A stretch of DNA of 64,000 nt from an uncultured Bacteroidales bacterium. Its GTDB lineage: Bacteria > Bacteroidota > Bacteroidia > Bacteroidales > UBA932. This document shows positions 59,987-64,000 of this stretch, piece after piece. Positions within the stretch are counted from its first letter, which is position 1, and the number at the start of each line of letters is the position of its first letter. The translations under genes and the position numbers were made by a program. The notes under the pieces are model-generated. The model was not told where the DNA came from, ran no database searches, and worked only from the letters and a program-made list of their open reading frames with translations. Where the stretch lies: the NCBI GenBank assembly GCA_947168525.1, contig CAMVMG010000005.1, positions 41,939-105,938 of the forward strand, given 5' to 3'.

Positions 59987-60891
59987 AAAAGGGAAACCGC
60001 ATAGGGAAAATCCTGGGCGGAATCCTCCGCTACCTGCTGGCAACGGTCTCGCTGTCCATCGTATTTTATATTGTATTCGCCCTGTTTTTCTCTACGGCGG
60101 AAGAGCGTCGTCTGGAGCGGGAAAACCGCCTGTACAAGCAGCTGTACGGGGAACTTACCCAGAAGGAGCACTTGATTGGCGACGTGGTAGACGGCCTGAT
60201 GGAAAAGGACTACACCATCTATAAAGAGCTGTTCGAGACCGAGGCTCCGTCGCTGGATGCCGTGACGGCTGTAGACCTTATTCCCGAAAGTGACTCGCTA
60301 TCAGAGAGTTTTTATCTTTCTTCCGCGGCATCCGCAGCAGAGAGTCTGATGCTCATGGCCGGCAACGTGGACGAGAATTTCCGCGAGATATTCCGCATGC
60401 TCCGGCAGCGTCCGGACAGCATCCCGCCGCTGTCGCTTCCGCTTCAGGGCATGTCCTATGTCCAGACCGGCGCTTCTTTGGGCATGAAACACAACCCGGT
60501 TTACAAGCTGGAGATGCAGCACGACGGCCTGGACCTCATCGCCCCGCAGGGCGCTCCCGTGTATGCGGCGGCCGATGGAGAGGTAACCCAGGAGATCCAC
60601 TCCCGCAAGGGTCTGGGAAATATCGTGGAAATCAACCATCACAATGGCTATGTCACCCGCTACTGCCTCCTCGGGGAAATCTCCGTGCGGAAAGGCCGGA
60701 AGGTGAAGAAGGGCCAGCAGATTGGCACGGTGGGCATCTCCACATCGGCTCCCGCCGCCCATTTACACTACGAGGTCCTCTACCATGGAACAGTAGTGGA
60801 CCCCGTCAATTATCTGTTTGCTTCGGTTACGCCGGACGACTACGCCAAGATGCTGTATATGTCCGTGCGTACGTCCCAATCCATGGACTGA
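59983..60891 (+). CDS. Second M23 family protein, possibly non-catalytic
   Basis: A 302-residue paralogue-like partner of the preceding gene with one transmembrane helix, a helical stalk and an M23 domain (HDGLD, AAHLHYEVL). The motif that reads YVTRYAHM in the first protein is YVTRYCLL here, so a conserved active-site histidine is missing. It may regulate or support the first enzyme, as degenerate LytM proteins do elsewhere. Coupled by ATGA overlap. Confidence 0.85.
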   Translation: MKKGNRIGKILGGILRYLLATVSLSIVFYIVFALFFSTAEERRLERENRLYKQLYGELTQKEHLIGDVVDGLMEKDYTIYKELFETEAPSLDAVTAVDLIPESDSLSESFYLSSAASAAESLMLMAGNVDENFREIFRMLRQRPDSIPPLSLPLQGMSYVQTGASLGMKHNPVYKLEMQHDGLDLIAPQGAPVYAAADGEVTQEIHSRKGLGNIVEINHHNGYVTRYCLLGEISVRKGRKVKKGQQIGTVGISTSAPAAHLHYEVLYHGTVVDPVNYLFASVTPDDYAKMLYMSVRTSQSMD

Positions 60892-60924
60892 TGTCCATGG
60901 GGTGGGTCTATTTCGTTTCACTCA

Positions 60925-60944
60925 CAGAGGGGGAGACCCCTCTG
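60925..60944. terminator. Hairpin between convergent M23 and metK genes
   Basis: CAGAGGGG and CCCCTCTG form a perfect 8-bp stem with loop GAGA. No T tract follows closely, so it may be a weak or Rho-assisted terminator. Confidence 0.45.
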
Positions 60945-60963
60945 ACTCCCCTCCCTAATTAAA

Positions 60964-62268
60964 TTAAAGACCAAAGGTGGATTTGATGAGGGGAACGCTG
61001 TCCAGCAGTTCCCAGCCGAAGAACTGGACGATACGCTCTTTCCCCTGCACTTTTACGGTCTTGGTGAACGGCTTCCGGCCCATGTGGCCGTATGCGGCGG
61101 TGGGAGAATAGATGGGATTCTTGAGCCCGAACTTGGCAATGATGCGGGCGGGCCTGAGGTCGAAGATGCCGCGTACTTTCTCTGCGATCTCCCCGTCCGA
61201 GAGGCCGTTCCTGGCGGTGCCGTACGTATCTACGAATACACTCACGGGCTCGGCCACGCCAATGGCATAGGCTAGCTGGACCAGGCACTCGTCGGCCACA
61301 CCGGCCGCCACCAGGTTCTTGGCTATATAACGTGCGGCGTAGGCGGCGCTGCGGTCTACCTTGGACGGGTCTTTGCCGGAGAAGGCTCCGCCGCCATGGG
61401 CGCCCTTTCCTCCGTAGGTGTCCACGATAATCTTGCGTCCGGTGAGGCCGGTGTCTCCGTGCGGCCCGCCGATGACGAATTTCCCGGTGGGGTTCACGTG
61501 CAGGATGAAGCTGTGGATGAGTCGGGCCGTCTTTTCCGGAAGGGAGGCCTTGAGCCTGGGTATCAGGATCTTCTCCACATCGAAACGGATCTTGTTTTGC
61601 ATGGCGGCATCTACCTTGGCCTGGCCGTACTGCTTCACGGCGTCTTCGTAGGACATCTTGCCCAGGCTGTCGGGCACGAACTCGTCGTGCTGGGTGCTCA
61701 GGACGATGGTATGCACTTTCACCGGCTGGTGGGTTTCCCCGTCATATTCGATGGTGAACTGGCTCTTGGCGTCCGGGCGCAGGTAAGGCATCAGCTCAAT
61801 CTCGTTGTGGCGGATGTCGGAGAGGATTTCCAGCAGCTTGTGGCTCAGGTAGAGCGGCAGGGGCATATAGTCCTCGGTGTCCCGGCAGGCATAGCCGAAC
61901 ATCATGCCCTGGTCGCCGGCGCCCTGCTCGTCCTCGCTCGCACGCTCCACGCCGCGGTTGATGTCGGCCGACTGTTCATGGAGGGCGCTGAGCACGCCGC
62001 AACTGGAGGCGTCGAACATGTAGTCGGCCTTGGTATAGCCAATCCGGCGGATGGTGTCACGTACGGTGGTCTGGATATCCACATAGGCCTCGGCCTTTAC
62101 CTCGCCCATTACCACTACCATACCGGTGGAGCAGAAGCTCTCGCAGGCCACTTTGGCTTCCGGGTCCTGCTTCAGGAATTCGTCCAGGATGGCGTCGCTG
62201 ATCTGGTCCGCCACTTTGTCCGGGTGCCCCTCGGACACGGATTCGGATGTGAAAAGATAATTCTTCAT
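60964..62268 (-). CDS. metK: S-adenosylmethionine synthetase
   Basis: A 434-residue enzyme making SAM from methionine and ATP. Motifs: [52 protein letters not shown] and [20 protein letters not shown], all standard MetK. The frame opens upstream but ATG 62268 gives the canonical start. The leader carries a SAM-II riboswitch and a terminator, so the product represses its own synthesis. Confidence 0.96.
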   Translation of the reverse strand: MKNYLFTSESVSEGHPDKVADQISDAILDEFLKQDPEAKVACESFCSTGMVVVMGEVKAEAYVDIQTTVRDTIRRIGYTKADYMFDASSCGVLSALHEQSADINRGVERASEDEQGAGDQGMMFGYACRDTEDYMPLPLYLSHKLLEILSDIRHNEIELMPYLRPDAKSQFTIEYDGETHQPVKVHTIVLSTQHDEFVPDSLGKMSYEDAVKQYGQAKVDAAMQNKIRFDVEKILIPRLKASLPEKTARLIHSFILHVNPTGKFVIGGPHGDTGLTGRKIIVDTYGGKGAHGGGAFSGKDPSKVDRSAAYAARYIAKNLVAAGVADECLVQLAYAIGVAEPVSVFVDTYGTARNGLSDGEIAEKVRGIFDLRPARIIAKFGLKNPIYSPTAAYGHMGRKPFTKTVKVQGKERIVQFFGWELLDSVPLIKSTFGL

Positions 62269-62305
62269 ATTGATCTCTGTTTTGTTCTCTCTTGTTCTCC
62301 GGAGC

Positions 62306-62340
62306 AAAAAAAATAGCCCCAGGCTTATATGCGGAGGCTA
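62306..62340 (-). terminator. Terminator in the metK leader
   Basis: On the minus strand TAGCCTC pairs with GGGGCTA (one G-U), followed by eight Ts. Its 5' arm with preceding Ts (TTTTAGC) is complementary to GCTAAAA, the 3' pseudoknot strand of the SAM-II aptamer, giving a simple on/off switch. Confidence 0.7.
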
Positions 62341-62369
62341 AAAAACACAAAACACTGATATGAAATGTA

Positions 62370-62412
62370 TTTTAGCATTTTTTAACGTGGTTGCAAGCAA
62401 TCCAAATCTATC
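62370..62412 (-). promoter_or_regulatory. SAM-II riboswitch upstream of metK
   Basis: The minus strand reads GATTTGGATTGC, then TTGCAACCACGTTAAAAAAT and GCTAAAA. This follows the SAM-II layout (GAUUU..., CUUGCAxCC(A/G)CGU, A-run, GCUAAA), a compact pseudoknot that binds SAM and is known from Alphaproteobacteria and Bacteroidota. It is about 18 bp after the start-site region of a consensus promoter and upstream of a SAM synthetase gene. Confidence 0.85.
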
Positions 62413-62429
62413 CACATATTTTGGGACGG

Positions 62430-62460
62430 CAAAGGTAGTGATAATATTTGATTCTGCAAA
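62430..62460 (-). promoter_or_regulatory. Consensus promoter of metK (TTTG-N19-TACCTTTG)
   Basis: On the minus strand TTTG (62457-62460), a 19-bp gap, then TACCTTTG (62430-62437): the best complete Bacteroidota promoter in the window. Confidence 0.75.
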
Positions 62461-62476
62461 TAGTTTCACCAGGATT

Positions 62477-63328
62477 TTATGGCCGCACCCAGTGGATGCG
62501 GATGCCGTCCCGTTCCATGCCGCGGAACCAGGTCATCTGGCGTTTGGCGAACTGGTGGATGGCGTTGCCCAGAAGCACTTCCATGTCTTCGTAGGAGAGC
62601 TCTCCCAGGACATACCGGGTGACGAACTTGTATTCCAGGCCGTAGTAGATGAGGTCATCGGCCGGAACGGTTTCCAGCAGGCGGCGGATCTCCTCCACCA
62701 TCCCTTCCTGCAGGCGCTCCCGGAGGCGGCGGTCAATCCGTTCCACCCGCTCTTCCCTGGAGACTAGCGTGCCGATATAGAACACCTTCGAGGGAAGCAG
62801 CTCCGGCGACAGGCCGTTCTCTTTCTCGAACTTGTAGGACCGGGTGACGGCTTCGATGTAAAGGCCGGATCCCCCGCAGAGGATGGGAAGGCCGCCCCGC
62901 GAGCGTACGTCGGCATAGGCATCGGCAAAAGCAGCCTGGTATTGGTAAATGTTGAATTTGGCGCCTGCCGGGGCAATATCAATCAGGTGATACGGCACAT
63001 CCCCGTATTCCGCCAGGTCTTTTCCCGTGCCGATGTCCATCCCCCTGTACACCTGGCGGGAGTCGGCCGACAGGATCTCTGCCCTGCCCTGCCTGATTAT
63101 CAGGGAGGACGGAACCTTTTTCGCAGCATCGGCCTTCTCTATTGCTGCGGAAAAGGTTCCGTCCTCCTGTCCCATCTCCCTGTTCAAGGCATGGGCCAGG
63201 GAGACAGCGTAGCGGGTTTTTCCGGAGGCGGTGGGGCCCAGGACGCAGATGAGGTCGATGTCCCCGTCCCGGTAAGCCGCGGCCAGGGCTGCGGGGTCGA
63301 TGGTCTCGGCCTCGGGAAGGGGCGCCAT
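62477..63328 (-). CDS. miaA: tRNA dimethylallyltransferase
   Basis: About 283 residues. It prenylates A37 of tRNAs reading UNN codons. Motifs: P-loop VLGPTASGKTRYAV, ILSADSRQVYRGMDIGTGKD, ILCGGSGLYIEAV, and QFAKRQMTWFRGM near the end. Between NREMG and AEILSADSRQ, normally adjacent, ~29 residues (QEDGTFSAAIEKADAAKK ... IIRQGR) are inserted, encoded by a palindromic element. A GTG at 63379 is in frame, but it sits at the predicted transcription start, so ATG 63328 is preferred. Confidence 0.9.
   Translation of the reverse strand: MAPLPEAETIDPAALAAAYRDGDIDLICVLGPTASGKTRYAVSLAHALNREMGQEDGTFSAAIEKADAAKKVPSSLIIRQGRAEILSADSRQVYRGMDIGTGKDLAEYGDVPYHLIDIAPAGAKFNIYQYQAAFADAYADVRSRGGLPILCGGSGLYIEAVTRSYKFEKENGLSPELLPSKVFYIGTLVSREERVERIDRRLRERLQEGMVEEIRRLLETVPADDLIYYGLEYKFVTRYVLGELSYEDMEVLLGNAIHQFAKRQMTWFRGMERDGIRIHWVRP
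63104..63167. repeat. In-frame palindromic insert in miaA
   Basis: Arms 63104-63128 and 63143-63167 are complementary over 25 bp with a single wobble; the loop is 14 nt. The inner arm and loop contain GCAGCATCGGCCT (63123-63135), identical to the loop region of the fmt insert and read in the same frame (coding ADAA on the gene strand). Confidence 0.8.
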
Positions 63329-63384
63329 GGGCGGAATGCCCGGCCGGTCCGGCAGCAGTTGGGTGCGGTTGATCTTCACAGGTG

Positions 63385-63413
63385 CAAAAATACAAAAAAA
63401 TGTATTACCTTTG
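63385..63413. promoter_or_regulatory. Divergent -7 boxes of miaA and smpB
   Basis: Minus strand TATTTTTG (63385-63392) for miaA; plus strand TACCTTTG (63406-63413) for smpB, 7 bp before its ATG, so smpB mRNA would have almost no leader. Confidence 0.5.
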
Positions 63414-63420
63414 CACTCCT

Positions 63421-63876
63421 ATGCCGAAAGCCAAGAGCAGCATACAAATCAAGAACCGGCGGGCCTCGTTCGACTACGAGTTCCTGGAAACCTATACGGC
63501 CGGGATCGAGCTGGTGGGGACGGAAATCAAATCCATCCGCGCCGGCAAGGTGTCGCTCCAGGATGCCTATTGCTTCTTTGCCGGCAATCAGCTCTTTGTG
63601 CGCGGCATGAACATCGCCACCTACCACTGGGGCACCTGGAACCAGCACGAGCCCGTGCGGGACCGCCGCCTGCTCCTGACACGGAAAGAACTCCGCCACC
63701 TGCAGATCCAGGACAAGCAGAAGGGCCTGACCATCGTAGCTGTGAAACTGTTCATCGCAGACAACGGCTACGCCAAACTCCTCATCGCCCTGGCCAAGGG
63801 CAAGCGCGAATACGACAAGCGCCAGAGCATCAAGGAAAAGGATGTGCGGCGGGAGATGGACCGTAACGGCTATTGA
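63421..63876 (+). CDS. smpB: SsrA-binding protein SmpB
   Basis: A 151-residue trans-translation factor that carries tmRNA to stalled ribosomes. Signatures: [43 protein letters not shown], and the basic tail [23 protein letters not shown] 63421 gives the standard N-terminus. No tmRNA gene is visible in the remaining 120 bp. Confidence 0.95.
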   Translation: MPKAKSSIQIKNRRASFDYEFLETYTAGIELVGTEIKSIRAGKVSLQDAYCFFAGNQLFVRGMNIATYHWGTWNQHEPVRDRRLLLTRKELRHLQIQDKQKGLTIVAVKLFIADNGYAKLLIALAKGKREYDKRQSIKEKDVRREMDRNGY

Positions 63877-63900
63877 ACCGTCGCATCTCTACCTGTCTCC

Positions 63901-64000
63901 GTGCACTCTGCGACGACGTTTTTGGCGTTTTTTGCTTTCGCCGGCGTCAGGCGTGCACTCTGCGACGACGTTTTTGGCGTTTTTCGCTTTCGCCGGTGTC
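63901..64000 (+). repeat. 52-bp tandem repeat running off the window
   Basis: Copy 1 is 63901-63952; copy 2 begins at 63953 and is cut by the window edge after 48 bp, with two substitutions. Each begins GTGCACTCTGCGACGACG and contains TTTTTGGCG and GCTTTCGCCGG. The period is not a multiple of three, so it is not a protein repeat. Confidence 0.85.

Noticed and set aside
63388..63900. tmRNA gene next to smpB
   Set aside because: No tRNA-like ends or tag-encoding segment seen around smpB within the window.
63901..64000. CRISPR array
   Set aside because: Copies are directly adjacent with no variable spacers, and no cas genes are present.

Overview
The window reads as the chromosome of a Bacteroidota bacterium, most likely order Bacteroidales. 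Evidence: many start sites are preceded by the Bacteroidota -7 box TAnnTTTG rather than by strong Shine-Dalgarno sites; there are numerous SPII lipoproteins, a TonB-dependent receptor, a DUF5723 outer-membrane protein, a Bacteroidetes-type FrdC, a SAM-II riboswitch on metK and a C10 (streptopain-like) protease. The core is GC-rich; accessory islands (about 30.0-34.2 kb) are visibly more AT-rich. Genus cannot be fixed from sequence alone.

Layout. 0-14 kb: envelope and accessory genes (acyltransferase, lipoproteins, DUF5723 barrel, TetR-type regulator divergent from a TonB receptor, tandem GNAT protein, membrane-anchored AraC regulator, frameshifted lipoprotein, ICMT-like methyltransferase, solitary AAA ATPase) ending at tRNA-Leu(UAA). 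14-21 kb: elongasome operon mreB-mreC-mreD-mrdA-rodA with an S41 protease lipoprotein at its end. 21-29 kb: ispD, Lrp regulator, topA, PBP1A, ddl, prmC. 29.3-34.3 kb: recombination hotspot between prmC and a U32 peptidase gene, holding dead transposases, a C10 protease, a serpin, and an internal junction made of second, divergent prmC and U32 tails followed by a second small cassette. 34-45 kb: U32 peptidase, VapBC-type pair, TPR protein, M16-like protein without its zinc motif, hemW operon. 45-50 kb: M24 aminopeptidase, esterase, a RAYT-type transposase between two related 108-bp elements, pyrH operon. 50.7-53.7 kb: frdC (no frdAB beside it), a TrpB2 gene behind a leader peptide and attenuator, thiamine pyrophosphokinase. 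53.7-64 kb: a single ORF fusing an LptF/G permease to methionyl-tRNA formyltransferase, alaS, two M23 peptidases, metK with SAM-II riboswitch, miaA, smpB and the start of a 52-bp tandem repeat.

How it fits together: much of the window serves peptidoglycan and cell shape (MreBCD, PBP2, RodA, PBP1A, Ddl, M23 pair) and translation (AlaS, Fmt, PrmC, SmpB, MiaA, tRNA-Leu). Two biosynthetic genes have readable RNA control: trpB (ribosome-mediated attenuation) and metK (SAM-II with a terminator switch). The least expected items are the trp attenuator, the additive prmC/U32 hotspot, in-frame palindromic inserts sharing a loop in fmt and miaA, the permease-Fmt fusion, and the RAYT with its paired repeats.
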